DNA of 64,000 nucleotides from Vibrio litoralis DSM 17657 (GCF_000426765.1 NZ_AUFZ01000017.1:186001-250000); one strand, 5' to 3'; counted from the first letter of the stretch, positions 1-9,356 are shown. Made by a program: numbers and translations. The notes: generated from the sequence alone by a model not told the origin.

Positions 1-933
1 AAACAACGTATTCTTGAACTAGCAGAAGAAAAATACGGCGAGCCACCGATTCCCTACTGCTTCCTTGCCTTAGGTTCGATGGCCAGAGATGAGCAGTTAA
101 TTGTAACCGACCAAGATAACGCAATTATCCTAGATAATAACTATGATGAAGCGCTACACGGTGAATACTTTGCCAAGTTAGCAGACTTTGTTTGCCAAGG
201 GCTTGCTCGCTGTGGCTATCTCTTATGTACCGGCGATATTATGGCAACCAACCCAATGTGGCGCATGACACGTACCGAGTGGGAAGAATGTTTTGCCGAC
301 TGGATTGATAATCCAAACCCTAAAGCCTTGCTAAATAGCTCAATCTTCTTTGATTTAGATGGCGTTTATGGCCGAGTAAAATGGGCAGAAAGTTTAAATG
401 GCTTTATTGTTCGCAGGGCGCGTAGAAATAATAAATTCTTAGCGTGTCTTGCTCGTAATGCAATTAATCGAACGCCGCCATTGGGCTTTTTCAAAGGCTT
501 TGTAATGGAAAAAGATGGTCGTCACAACAACTCGATTAATCTGAAGCGCCGTGGTACTGCTCCGCTTGCTGATCTTATTCGAGTTCATGCTCTAGCCGTA
601 GGATCACGAGCACAAAATTCATTTGAACGCTTAGATGACATCATGGAAGCCGCTATTCTACCTAAAGGTCGTGCTGAAGATATTCGAGATGCGATGGAAT
701 ACATCTCTATGGTGCGTATACGTCACCAAGCATTAGATGTTGAAAATGAAATCGAGCCGGACAACAACATTGAACCGGACAATATGTCTGATTTTGAAAG
801 ACGTAACCTGAAAGATGCTTTCCAAATATTAAGTAATGCTCAGAACTTCTTAAAATATCGCTATCACGGTAATTCATTTAAGAGCCCCCCTCCACCAGCG
901 AAAAAGACGGAACCAATTCGTCGTAAGCGCTAA
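1..933 (+). CDS. DUF294 nucleotidyltransferase-like protein, 3' part (start outside window)
   Basis: The frame is open from base 1, so the start lies upstream; about 310 codons are visible. Near the beginning the protein reads LALGSMARDEQ, the GSxARxEQ signature of the DUF294/GlnD-like nucleotidyltransferase fold, followed by a helical C-terminal domain (DUF294_C type). In full-length family members this part follows a cyclic-nucleotide-binding domain and a CBS pair, which would be outside the window. The family is thought to be a signalling nucleotidyltransferase, but its substrate is not established. The tail is basic and proline-rich. The DnaQ-like exonuclease gene starts 12 bases after the stop, so the two are probably cotranscribed. 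Confidence 0.85.
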   Translation, partial: KQRILELAEEKYGEPPIPYCFLALGSMARDEQLIVTDQDNAIILDNNYDEALHGEYFAKLADFVCQGLARCGYLLCTGDIMATNPMWRMTRTEWEECFADWIDNPNPKALLNSSIFFDLDGVYGRVKWAESLNGFIVRRARRNNKFLACLARNAINRTPPLGFFKGFVMEKDGRHNNSINLKRRGTAPLADLIRVHALAVGSRAQNSFERLDDIMEAAILPKGRAEDIRDAMEYISMVRIRHQALDVENEIEPDNNIEPDNMSDFERRNLKDAFQILSNAQNFLKYRYHGNSFKSPPPPAKKTEPIRRKR

Positions 934-945
934 TTTGGAGTGAAT

Positions 946-1680
946 ATGAAAAAGAAGACTGACAACAAACTGGCCTATTTGGATCCTAAGTTAACCTGGC
1001 AGCAGCACTTTGAGCATCAAGTTAACTCAGTAAAAGATTCACGCTTAAAGCACTTTTATCAAAGCGGTGTCATCGATCCTGAAACGCCGCTATCAGAAGT
1101 AGAATTTGTAGCATTAGATTTTGAAACAACCGGTTTAGATATCGATAAAGACGGTATTATTAGCATCGGGTTAATTCCGTTTACCCTGCAAAGAATCTAC
1201 TGCAAACATAGTAAACACTGGCTAGTCAAACCACGTAAACCACTTAATGAAGATTCAGTGATTATACACGGTATTACTCATAGTGATTTATCTGGCGCAC
1301 CCGATCTAAGACGAATATTAGACGCGGTTTTGGAGTCTCTGTCGGGAAAGATCGTAGTCGTTCATTATCAATACATTGAGCGTCAATTCTTTCATCGAGC
1401 ACTAATGGAACGGATCAACGAAGGGATTCTATTCCCTATGGTGGATACTTTAGCGATTGAATCTGAAGTGCAGAAGCGAGCGGTAAGTGGTTGGTGGAAT
1501 AAACTGCGTGGTAAGAAACCTGCGTCGGTACGTTTAGGTACCAGTCGTAGTCGTTATAACTTACCAGCCTATCAGCCTCACCATGCGCTTGTTGATGCCA
1601 TTGCAACGGCTGAACTGCTACAGGCACAGATTTACCACCATTACAGCCCAGAGACGCCAATTAAGGCCCTGTGGGTATAA
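946..1680 (+). CDS. DnaQ-fold 3'-5' exonuclease
   Basis: A 244-residue DEDDh-type exonuclease related to the epsilon subunit of DNA polymerase III. The ExoI motif ALDFETTGLD gives the first Asp/Glu pair, VVHYQYIERQFF corresponds to the ExoII region and HHALVDAIATAELL to ExoIII with its His and Asp. About 45 residues precede the nuclease domain. The ATG at 946 is chosen because TTTGGAG ends five bases before it; an in-frame GTG at 940 overlaps that ribosome site. It follows the DUF294 gene closely, a pairing also common in other proteobacteria. The cellular substrate is unknown; it is unlikely to be the replicative proofreader because that is a separate gene in Vibrio. Confidence 0.88.
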   Translation: MKKKTDNKLAYLDPKLTWQQHFEHQVNSVKDSRLKHFYQSGVIDPETPLSEVEFVALDFETTGLDIDKDGIISIGLIPFTLQRIYCKHSKHWLVKPRKPLNEDSVIIHGITHSDLSGAPDLRRILDAVLESLSGKIVVVHYQYIERQFFHRALMERINEGILFPMVDTLAIESEVQKRAVSGWWNKLRGKKPASVRLGTSRSRYNLPAYQPHHALVDAIATAELLQAQIYHHYSPETPIKALWV

Positions 1681-1710
1681 ACAACACACTCTTGTTACCC
1701 AAATAACTAA

Positions 1711-1745
1711 TAAAAAAAGGTTGGCATATCACCAACCTTTTTTAT
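1711..1745. terminator. Bidirectional Rho-independent terminator
   Basis: AAAAAAGGTTGG and CCAACCTTTTTT form a 12-bp stem around CATATCA at 1713-1743. A-run on one side and T-run on the other let it serve both the exonuclease gene and the convergent BCCT transporter. Confidence 0.9.
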
Positions 1746-1763
1746 CGCTCGTAAAACTAACGT

Positions 1764-3347
1764 TTATTTCTTCACTGGCTTCGGTTCTGTTCGCATGCCT
1801 AGCACTAGGCTAATACACATAACGATGAGAACGAATACAAATGGTAATGCCGTTGAGATTGACGCCGCTTGCAGTGCACCAATGGCATTTGAGCCACCCA
1901 CCCACAATAATGCCATCGCAACCGCACCTTCAATGAAGGCCCAGAACATACGTTGTGGCACTGGCGCATCGACTTTACCACCTGCGGTAATGCTATCAAT
2001 GACCAAAGAGCCTGAATCTGAAGAACTGATAAAGAAGACTAAGACTAAACATACCGCAAGCATTGAAATGATCTGACTAAATGGTAGTGCATCAAACATT
2101 TCAAACATCGCCATTGTTGCGTCGTTGAAACCTTGCTCACCTAGCAAACCGACTTTATTAATCAGCTGATCAATACCAATACCACCGAAGGTACCCATCC
2201 ACACGACAGTAATAAGTGTTGGAATAAGTAGAACCGCCGTTAAGAATTCACGGACTGTACGACCACGAGAAACACGAGCGATAAACATACCTACGAATGG
2301 TGACCAAGACATCCACCACGCCCAGTAAAATACTGTCCAACCATGCATCCAATCTTCATCAGGACGGTTGAATGGGTTTGATAGTGGAATGATATTTTCT
2401 ACATAGCTCATAAAGGTTTCTGGAATAGTATGAGATACGATTGAGAAGCTCACCCCCCCAACAAACACAAGTAGAATAAAGGCTGCAACCATGTTGATGT
2501 TACTGACAAGCTTTACACCGCCGTCAATACCACGATAAACAGAAATACCGGCCAGTACAGTTACACCTGCGATAACAGCCATCTGCAAGCCAACGCCTGA
2601 ATCAATACCAAAAATATGCCCGATACCACTAGCTGCTTGCTGGGCACCAAAACCTAGCGAGGTTGCTAGACCAAATAAGGTCGCTAGTACTGCGATAGTA
2701 TCAATGATATGGCCAGCCCAACCCCAAGCGCGGTCTCCTAAGATAGGATAAAAAACCGAACGAATGGAAAGTGGCAAGCCTTTGTTATAAGTAAAGAATG
2801 CCAGTGACAACGCCACTACGGCATAAATCGCCCAAGGGTGTAAACCCCAGTGATACATTGTTGCACCTAATGCCAAACGCTGTGCTTCAGGCGTATTCGC
2901 TGCAACATTTAATGGAGTACCGAACCAATCGGTAAAGTAAGCGGCAGGCTCTGCAACACTCCAGAACATTAAACCGATACCCATACCCGCAGCAAATAGC
3001 ATTGCTAACCACGATAAGTATGAGTACTCCGCTTTTGCATCATCGCCACCTAAACGAATTTTACCGAATGGTGAGACGATCATGCCTAAACAGAACAACA
3101 CAAAAAAGTTGCCCGCTAAAATAAATAGTGAATCAAAATTATTAATGATTGAGTTCTTAACACTATCCAATGCCGATTTAGCCGTTGCTGGATCGGTGAC
3201 TAACACCGCAATAATAAAAAGAATGGTCAGCCCAGCGCTGGCGGTAAATACGGCATTATGGACATCAAAGCCCCACTTTTGAACATTATCTTGTCCAATC
3301 GTATAGTCGGTGCTGTCTATACTGTATTTATCTATACCCTTAGTCAT
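1764..3347 (-). CDS. BCCT family betaine/carnitine/choline transporter
   Basis: A 527-residue inner-membrane transporter with about 12 hydrophobic segments. The BCCT signature is clear: GMGIGLMFWSVAEP (around residue 120) and the tryptophan-rich FYWAWWMSWSPFVGMFIARV (around residue 340), which contributes the aromatic substrate box. The GMGIG stretch resembles sodium-coupled betaine carriers such as BetP rather than proton-coupled choline carriers; betaine import is therefore an inference. A GAGG ribosome site precedes the ATG. The C-terminus is short, without the long osmosensing tail of BetP. No bet or ect genes lie beside it. Confidence 0.93.
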   Translation of the reverse strand: MTKGIDKYSIDSTDYTIGQDNVQKWGFDVHNAVFTASAGLTILFIIAVLVTDPATAKSALDSVKNSIINNFDSLFILAGNFFVLFCLGMIVSPFGKIRLGGDDAKAEYSYLSWLAMLFAAGMGIGLMFWSVAEPAAYFTDWFGTPLNVAANTPEAQRLALGATMYHWGLHPWAIYAVVALSLAFFTYNKGLPLSIRSVFYPILGDRAWGWAGHIIDTIAVLATLFGLATSLGFGAQQAASGIGHIFGIDSGVGLQMAVIAGVTVLAGISVYRGIDGGVKLVSNINMVAAFILLVFVGGVSFSIVSHTIPETFMSYVENIIPLSNPFNRPDEDWMHGWTVFYWAWWMSWSPFVGMFIARVSRGRTVREFLTAVLLIPTLITVVWMGTFGGIGIDQLINKVGLLGEQGFNDATMAMFEMFDALPFSQIISMLAVCLVLVFFISSSDSGSLVIDSITAGGKVDAPVPQRMFWAFIEGAVAMALLWVGGSNAIGALQAASISTALPFVFVLIVMCISLVLGMRTEPKPVKK

Positions 3348-3612
3348 AAAACCTCGTCCATCTGTGACAATATTGTGCTTAGTGATACATTAAATAGTTT
3401 GCTCACTAAACAATAAAACACTAAGCACACAAAATTGATAAGGCTAGATCCTAACCTTGATCGAAAAAATATCTACTAAAACTCAATAAAACCTAGCTTA
3501 ATTGGTTACTTATTGTACTTTAAAGCTAATTTTATAACAGTTCCACCAGATATATTAACATCGCAGTGATATTTTATTTTTGTTTCGCCCACTAAACAAT
3601 GTATTAATAAGC

Positions 3613-4245
3613 TTATAATAAACCATGCTCAACAGCGTATTTAGTCAGTTCTGCTATCGAATTTAAATCTAGTTTGTGCTTGATGTTTTGTCTATGTGTC
3701 TCAACGGTTCGATCACTAATATTCAATGCCTTAGCAATTTTCTTGCTACTTTCTCCTTGAGCGACCAGTGCCAAAATAGTTTCTTCGCGTCGACTTAATG
3801 GATTCACCTGATGTTCTGTGATTGATGGTTTTGGCGTAAATAACGTCTGTGTCACCGATTCGCAGAAATAAGTGGACCCTTGATAAACGGTTTTAATGGC
3901 TTGGATGAGCTTATCGGAAGAAATATCTTTTAATACATACCCCATTGCTCCCGATTGCATCACTTTCATAATGTACTCTCTATTATCATGCATCGTTAGC
4001 ATCAACACTTTCACATTCGGAAAGAGCTGCTTAATTTGCTCCGCCGCTTCCATCCCATTCATAATCGGCATACTGACATCCATTAGCACAACTTCGGGCT
4101 GATGTTGATTCAGGTTTTGCATTGCTTCAATCCCGTTACTTGCAGTCGCTACTACATCGATGTCACGCTCAAGCTCTAAACGAGCAACAAAACCATCCAA
4201 CACGACTTGGTGATCATCAACAATCATGACTTTAATGCTGCCCAT
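3613..4245 (-). CDS. NarL/FixJ-type response regulator
   Basis: About 210 residues. The N-terminal receiver domain has the acidic pair in MIVDDHQ, the phospho-acceptor Asp in VVLMDVSMP and a conserved Lys in YVLKDIS. The C-terminal LuxR-type helix-turn-helix spans NPLSRREETILALVAQGES to SDRTVETHRQNI. The ATG at 4245 is preferred because GGGGAT lies just upstream; an in-frame ATG at 4257 overlaps that site. It follows the histidine kinase gene by a few dozen bases on the same strand, and the pair sits beside the dctPQM genes, so it probably activates that transporter. Confidence 0.9.
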   Translation of the reverse strand: MGSIKVMIVDDHQVVLDGFVARLELERDIDVVATASNGIEAMQNLNQHQPEVVLMDVSMPIMNGMEAAEQIKQLFPNVKVLMLTMHDNREYIMKVMQSGAMGYVLKDISSDKLIQAIKTVYQGSTYFCESVTQTLFTPKPSITEHQVNPLSRREETILALVAQGESSKKIAKALNISDRTVETHRQNIKHKLDLNSIAELTKYAVEHGLL

Positions 4246-4289
4246 ATTTATCCCCATTCAATTAAGCTCTGCTGACCTTTGGTGATGAT

Positions 4290-5648
4290 TCACTTTTTTA
4301 TTTCAATTAATGCGGTGATTTCTGTTCCACCCCCTCTTTCGCTACTAAGCTCAAAATCTCCACCTAGAAACTCAACTCTCTCGCGCATATTTCTGAGCCC
4401 TATTCCTTTTTTCTTGCTCACTTCAGTTAATTGAAATCCCACACCATCATCTCGAACAATACATTGGATTAAGTTTTTAAATTGTTGTATTCGAATCTCT
4501 ACATGACTGGCAAAAGCATGCTTCTCAATATTGGTGAGAGATTCTTGAACAATACGATAAATCGTCGTGCTAATTTCACTATTGATTTGAGCATCATTTA
4601 ACTGAATGTCTCGATGCACGGACAATTGAGAGTGATCAGAAAAATCATCGAGCAGAGTATTTAATGCTGCTTCTAAGCCGAGGTCATCTAACGCACTAGG
4701 CCGCAAGTTATGAGATATCCTGCGAACTTCTAAAATTGCGGTTTGTAATGAAACATCAGATTTAGAAATAAGTGTTAATACATCGCTACTTACCCCTGAG
4801 CTTTGCAACACTTTGTGCGACAACACTTCTAAATGACATTTACTCGAAACCAATAACTGATTGATGCCATCATGTAATTCTCGAGCAAGATGTTTTTTTT
4901 CATCCTCTTGAAATAGCACCGTTTTATTAACCAACTCACGCAAGCTTTTATCGGCTAACTTATGCTCATGGAAATTGATGGCGAGGGTTAAAACAATGAT
5001 GACTAGAATGGTGACAGACAGCAGCGCCACGACCGAGAAAAAGGTTGTTTCAATATTCTGATTAATACTTTCAGTGATCTGCGCCATTTGTTTTTCAATG
5101 TCATCGATATACAACCCCGTACCGACCATCCATTGCCACTTATCCAACCAAGCGGCATAACTCAACTTCTCCTCCATTTTGCCGGAACTAGGCTGCTGCC
5201 ATAAATACTGGTGAAATCCACCACCGGTTTTCGCTTCAAATAACAACGCTTGGATCAAGTAATTACCGTTATTATCCTGCAAGTTAATCAAGTTCTTCCC
5301 TATTAACTCGGGTTGAGTTGGGTGAACTAAATTGACACCATCTTTATCGTAAACAAAGAAGTAACCATCATCGCCATAACGTAAGTTGGTTAATATCTTT
5401 TTGACTTGTTGCTTGGCTTGCTGATCTTCTGCATCAGCCTTGCTATACACATGACTAATCGCCGCCATCGCAAGCTGTAAATTATCCTCTAAAGCATTTT
5501 CACGTGACTCTAATAACTCCGCACGAAAGGTATCGATTTCCTTCTGCCCTAGCGCTTTCGTTTGATGCACAAAAATCCAGCTAACACTGGCAGTGACACA
5601 TAATAGAGGGATTAAGGTAAGTAGAAATAGCTTGGCTTTTAACGGCAT
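4290..5648 (-). CDS. Cache-domain sensor histidine kinase (NarX/DesK-like catalytic core)
   Basis: A 452-residue membrane sensor. A transmembrane helix at residues 5-27 is followed by a periplasmic single-Cache domain with the typical GDDGYFFVYDKDGVNLVHP and MVGTGLYIDDIE motifs, then a second transmembrane helix near 200-222. The cytoplasmic part has a HisKA_3 dimerisation domain (HLARELHDGINQLL, with the phospho-acceptor His) and an HATPase (REDGVGF-like RDDGVGF and GIGLRNMRERVE). Single-Cache domains usually bind small organic acids, which fits the adjacent TRAP transporter. The cognate regulator follows directly downstream. Confidence 0.92.
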   Translation of the reverse strand: MPLKAKLFLLTLIPLLCVTASVSWIFVHQTKALGQKEIDTFRAELLESRENALEDNLQLAMAAISHVYSKADAEDQQAKQQVKKILTNLRYGDDGYFFVYDKDGVNLVHPTQPELIGKNLINLQDNNGNYLIQALLFEAKTGGGFHQYLWQQPSSGKMEEKLSYAAWLDKWQWMVGTGLYIDDIEKQMAQITESINQNIETTFFSVVALLSVTILVIIVLTLAINFHEHKLADKSLRELVNKTVLFQEDEKKHLARELHDGINQLLVSSKCHLEVLSHKVLQSSGVSSDVLTLISKSDVSLQTAILEVRRISHNLRPSALDDLGLEAALNTLLDDFSDHSQLSVHRDIQLNDAQINSEISTTIYRIVQESLTNIEKHAFASHVEIRIQQFKNLIQCIVRDDGVGFQLTEVSKKKGIGLRNMRERVEFLGGDFELSSERGGGTEITALIEIKK

Positions 5649-5717
5649 TCCTTTGCCTATTCAAAATAATTCAAACTACTTTGATACTAGCAAGAAAATC
5701 AGCAACTAAAATTTTGA

Positions 5718-5766
5718 TAAAAAGAAACCCCGCGATTGCTCACAAAACAATACACGGGGTTAATTT
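5718..5766 (-). terminator. Terminator of the dctPQM operon
   Basis: On the minus strand AACCCCG and CGGGGTT pair around a loop of about 25 bases and are followed by TCTTTTT. It separates dctM from the downstream kinase gene, so the kinase/regulator pair probably has its own promoter. Confidence 0.7.
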
Positions 5767-5843
5767 TTAATGGTGCTATTTAGCCTCAATATTAAGCGCT
5801 AAAGTGATTAACTTTCGCAATATCTTTAAGCTCACAGAGATTA

Positions 5844-7145
5844 TTAATACTCATAAAAAGCACTCATTCCGTATAACTCTGGCACTAATAATAAGAATAT
5901 CAGTACCACTATTTGGATTAAGATAAATGGCATCACACCTCGGTATATATCTCCGGTGGTAATACCGTTAGGAGCAACCCCTTTAAGATAAAATAAACTA
6001 AAACCAAATGGCGGTGTTAAAAACGAAGTTTGCAAATTCATCGCGATCAAAATACCAAACCACATCATATTAATACCCATCAATTCAGCGACAGGAGCCA
6101 GAATTGGCACGATAATGAAGCAAATTTCAATAAAGTCGATAAAGAAACCTAAGATTAATATCACTAACATAGTGACGATTAAAAAGCCCCATTTCTCGCC
6201 CGGTAAAGATGTCATCCATTCTTCGACCAAGTAATCGCCGCCAGTGTAGACAAATGCCATGGAAAATGCTGTCGCACCCAATAAAATAGCAAACACCATT
6301 GCGGTGACTTTGACGGTTTCTTTAGCGCTTTCATACACTATCTTCCAGCTAAACTGACGATATAACAAAGCTAAGACTAGTGAACCTGCGCCCCCTAAAG
6401 CAGCCGATTCCGTTGGTGTGGCAATACCGGCGAAAATAGAACCTAACACCACGATAATCAACGCCAATGGTGGAATGACCGCAATCAAGGCTTTTTTAAT
6501 TTCTTGCTTACGCGATACATCATCTTCGCGCACCATACACTGAGCTTGTTCAGGATTAAGTTTGGCGTAGATCAAAATATAAATAACATACGCTGCCACT
6601 AAAACTAGCCCCGGCCAAATTGCGGCATGGAAAAGATCACCAACCGGTACACCCAGTACATCGCCTAACAGAATTAAAACAATCGACGGTGGGATAATCT
6701 GGCCAAGCGTTCCTGAAGCACAAATGGTGCCGCAAGCGAGTCCTTTGTTGTAGTTGTACTTCATCATCACAGGTAATGAAATCAACCCCATCGCCACTAC
6801 AGAGGCCCCGACTACACCTGTTGATGCCGCCAATAAAACCCCAACTAACACGGTTGAAATAGCGATACCACCTCGGACACCACCGAATAGCTTTGCCATC
6901 GATTCTAAAAGCTGCTCTGCTAATTTGGTTTTCTGCAGCACTAACCCCATAAAAACGAACAAAGGAACGGCCATTAAAACCGTGTTTTGCATGATTGACT
7001 GGATTCGGTAAGGCATAAAGGCAAACATTTCTGGCCCTTCAGCCCATAAGCCAAAGATAAGCGCAATGCCACCAAAGGTGAAAGCGACTGGAAAGCCAAT
7101 CAATAGCGCGAAGAGCGCCACAATGAACATCACAATACCGATCAT
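5844..7145 (-). CDS. dctM: TRAP transporter large permease DctM
   Basis: A 433-residue, very hydrophobic protein with 11-12 membrane segments. Family motifs include MAVPLFVFMGLVLQKTKLAEQ near residue 57, the glycine-rich STGVVGASVVAMGLISLP and a second GATAFSMAF/GFFIDFIEICFIIVPI region. It is the sodium-driven transport subunit of a tripartite TRAP system that imports organic acids captured by DctP. Its start overlaps the dctQ stop as ATGA, which implies translational coupling and a 1:1 complex. Confidence 0.95.
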   Translation of the reverse strand: MIGIVMFIVALFALLIGFPVAFTFGGIALIFGLWAEGPEMFAFMPYRIQSIMQNTVLMAVPLFVFMGLVLQKTKLAEQLLESMAKLFGGVRGGIAISTVLVGVLLAASTGVVGASVVAMGLISLPVMMKYNYNKGLACGTICASGTLGQIIPPSIVLILLGDVLGVPVGDLFHAAIWPGLVLVAAYVIYILIYAKLNPEQAQCMVREDDVSRKQEIKKALIAVIPPLALIIVVLGSIFAGIATPTESAALGGAGSLVLALLYRQFSWKIVYESAKETVKVTAMVFAILLGATAFSMAFVYTGGDYLVEEWMTSLPGEKWGFLIVTMLVILILGFFIDFIEICFIIVPILAPVAELMGINMMWFGILIAMNLQTSFLTPPFGFSLFYLKGVAPNGITTGDIYRGVMPFILIQIVVLIFLLLVPELYGMSAFYEY

Positions 7146-7705
7146 GATAAACCTCCTTGTGCATCCAAGCTTTCAGTATCCTTGCCTAATTGGGGATGCA
7201 TTGGATTCATCATTCGGTTGATGGCATTTAAAATCATACCGAGACCGGTAATTGCCATGAAGAAGAATGAAAGAGAAATAACTGATTTAATGATCCAGCG
7301 ATAAGGCAGCCCCCCCGGATCACCAGAGGTTTCCCCTAACGCATAAGATTCTTTAGCATAATCAATACCAAACCATGCTACTAATAAACAGAAAGGTAAT
7401 AAAAAGAACACACCACCGAGCACATCAATGACGGCTTGTGCTCTAACTGTCAGTCTTTCATAAATAATATCGACTCGGACATGGCCATTCGTTCGAATCG
7501 CATAAGGTACGCCCAATAAAAACACCACTGAGAATAGGTGCCATTCCATTTCCTGCATACCGATAGAAACATCATTAAACGCATACCGCATGGCAACGTC
7601 ATACACTACATTCAACATCAGCAATATAAACAATATGCTAGTAAACCAGCCTAAAGCGTCCCCTATTCGGTTGATGCCCTTTTCTGCAGAAACTAATAAC
7701 TTCAT
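7142..7705 (-). CDS. dctQ: TRAP transporter small permease DctQ
   Basis: A 187-residue protein with four hydrophobic helices, typical of DctQ. Family features include NVVYDVAMRYAFNDVSIGMQEMEWHL in two parts around residues 33-60 and the RTNGHVRVDI motif. It is the small scaffold subunit that partners DctM in the inner membrane. It lies 69 bases after dctP and overlaps dctM by four bases. Confidence 0.93.
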   Translation of the reverse strand: MKLLVSAEKGINRIGDALGWFTSILFILLMLNVVYDVAMRYAFNDVSIGMQEMEWHLFSVVFLLGVPYAIRTNGHVRVDIIYERLTVRAQAVIDVLGGVFFLLPFCLLVAWFGIDYAKESYALGETSGDPGGLPYRWIIKSVISLSFFFMAITGLGMILNAINRMMNPMHPQLGKDTESLDAQGGLS

Positions 7706-7774
7706 TACGACTTATCCTTGTCAGAAAATCATTCGGCTTATCATCATCTCGACGATAAGCCGAATGCTATCGGG

Positions 7775-8869
7775 TTACTCCGCTTCGTTATCTAAGTAAG
7801 CTTTGGTAGAAATATCCGTCCAAGCTCGAACCTTTTTCTTATAATCAGCTTGAGATTGTTGGATTTCTTTTGCTAATGCATCTTGAGATGCATGTTCAGC
7901 TAATAACTTGTCATTTGCTGAACGTAGTGCGTCCATCACTTCTGGTGGGAAGTTTTTCACTTTAACATTTGGGTATTCTGTTTTGATCGAAGCCCAGTTC
8001 TTGCCACTTTCATGGACCGCCTGGATATACATGTCGTAAGCCGCGGTTTTCATGGAGATACGTAGAATCTCTTGTAAATCAGCGGGCAGCTTTTCCCATA
8101 CTTGCTTATTCACTAAAAACTGAAGCTCTGAGCCCGGCTCATGCCAACCTGTGTAGTAATAAGGGGCAATTTTATGGAAACCCATGCGTAGGTCTAATGA
8201 AGGGCCTACCCACTCTAAGGCATCAATAGTACGACGCTCTAATGCGGTATAAAGTTCACCAGGGGCAATATTGGTTGGTTTGGCACCCAATTCAGCCATG
8301 ATCTCCCCAGCAAAACCAGGAATACGCATTTTTAAGCCTTTTAGGTCATCAACCGAATTAATTTCTTTTTGGAACCATCCGCCCATTTGAAATTCAGTGT
8401 TACCACCAGGAAACGATAATAGATTATGCGGGCTATATACTTTCTCCATTAGCTCCATACCACCGCCATAATAAAACCATGCATATTGCTCGGCAGGCAG
8501 CATGCCAAATGGCATTGAAGTGAAGTACAGCGTATTCGGCACTTTACCTTTCCAGTAGTACGAACCTGAATGGCCCATATCGTATTGACCTGATTTCACC
8601 ATATCGAATACGCCAAGTGGCGCTTTATGTTTATTGGCTGAATCAATGCGGATCTGCAAACGACCGTTAGACATTTCTTCGGCCATTTTCGCCATATTTT
8701 TCGTTGCATCACCAAACACAGGAAAATTTGGCCCCCATGTTTCAGCCAGTTTTAATCGGTATACTTTGTCTGCAGCAAAAGCACTAGAGGCAAGTAAAGC
8801 GGTGGTAGCAACCACAGCAACCAGCGTCTTTTTAACGGCATTTTGTGCCATCCTTGTCATGATATTCAT
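7775..8869 (-). CDS. dctP: TRAP transporter substrate-binding protein DctP
   Basis: A 364-residue periplasmic solute-binding protein. Residues 1-33 form a Sec signal peptide ending in SSAFA. The mature part has the DctP family fold: LKLAETWGPNFPVF, GLKMRIPGFAGEI with the arginine that usually binds the ligand carboxylate, and ALERRTIDALEWVGPSLD. The whole sequence resembles the 2-oxoacid/TakP-like branch, so the ligand is probably a mono-carboxylate or 2-oxoacid rather than a C4-dicarboxylate; this is inference. The ATG is supported by AGGATGAG immediately upstream. A MITE-like repeat begins only about 28 bases upstream of the start. Confidence 0.93.
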   Translation of the reverse strand: MNIMTRMAQNAVKKTLVAVVATTALLASSAFAADKVYRLKLAETWGPNFPVFGDATKNMAKMAEEMSNGRLQIRIDSANKHKAPLGVFDMVKSGQYDMGHSGSYYWKGKVPNTLYFTSMPFGMLPAEQYAWFYYGGGMELMEKVYSPHNLLSFPGGNTEFQMGGWFQKEINSVDDLKGLKMRIPGFAGEIMAELGAKPTNIAPGELYTALERRTIDALEWVGPSLDLRMGFHKIAPYYYTGWHEPGSELQFLVNKQVWEKLPADLQEILRISMKTAAYDMYIQAVHESGKNWASIKTEYPNVKVKNFPPEVMDALRSANDKLLAEHASQDALAKEIQQSQADYKKKVRAWTDISTKAYLDNEAE

Positions 8870-8897
8870 ATCTCATCCTTTTGTTATTATTCAATAA

Positions 8898-9166
8898 TTA
8901 TACCCAAGTGACTTCAAGATGCAGAATTCAGAGCTATCATCCAAACCTTTAGGCAAGGAAGGTTGGCGAAGGAATGTAGGCACCTTTCAAACCAGCCTGA
9001 CGCGGCATAAAGGTTTGAATGAAGCTCCCGAAGGGCAAGTTAAAACAAGCTTTATGCTGCGTTAAATTGAACAGAGATAGAATAACTATGATCATGTTCA
9101 ATTTGTCTTGCCTAAAGCTTGTTTTATTCTTGCTGAAACTTGCATCTTGAAGTTACTTGGGTATAA
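8898..9166. repeat. MITE-like element with 26-bp terminal inverted repeats
   Basis: The left end at 8898-8923 and the right end at 9141-9166 are inverted copies differing at one of 26 positions; they begin TTATACCCAAGT. The 269-bp interior has no credible gene and contains further imperfect palindromes (AAACAAGCTTTA near 9044 against TAAAGCTTGTTT near 9112). The layout is that of a non-autonomous, palindromic Vibrio repeat. It occupies the stretch between the predicted dct promoter and dctP. Confidence 0.85.
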
Positions 9167-9294
9167 GACTAGGAGAATGACTGGATATGCCAATGCGAAG
9201 ATTTACGGAAAATGATCAGAGAAAAACGCAGGCAAGAACCAAACTTACCGACCTATATACGTAGAAATACTGAGCGGGAAATATGCAGACCTTA

Positions 9295-9323
9295 TCTATA
9301 GAGGCATAAATGGTAAAATACAA
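9295..9323 (-). promoter_or_regulatory. Candidate sigma-70 promoter for dctPQM
   Basis: On the minus strand TTGTAT (9318-9323) and TATAGA (9295-9300) are separated by 17 bases. It points toward dctP, whose start is about 420 bases downstream across the MITE. No other gene lies between. Prediction from sequence only. Confidence 0.45.
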
Positions 9324-9332
9324 CCAACCAAC

Positions 9333-9356
9333 ACTACGTAGTTTCCACTAGGTAGT
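9333..9356. promoter_or_regulatory. Candidate response-regulator operator, two tandem 10-bp palindromes
   Basis: ACTACGTAGT and ACTAGGTAGT lie 14 bp apart with TTCC between them. They sit just upstream of the candidate -35 element, centred near -59, a usual place for an activator such as the NarL-type regulator encoded at 3613. The assignment is inference. Confidence 0.4.
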
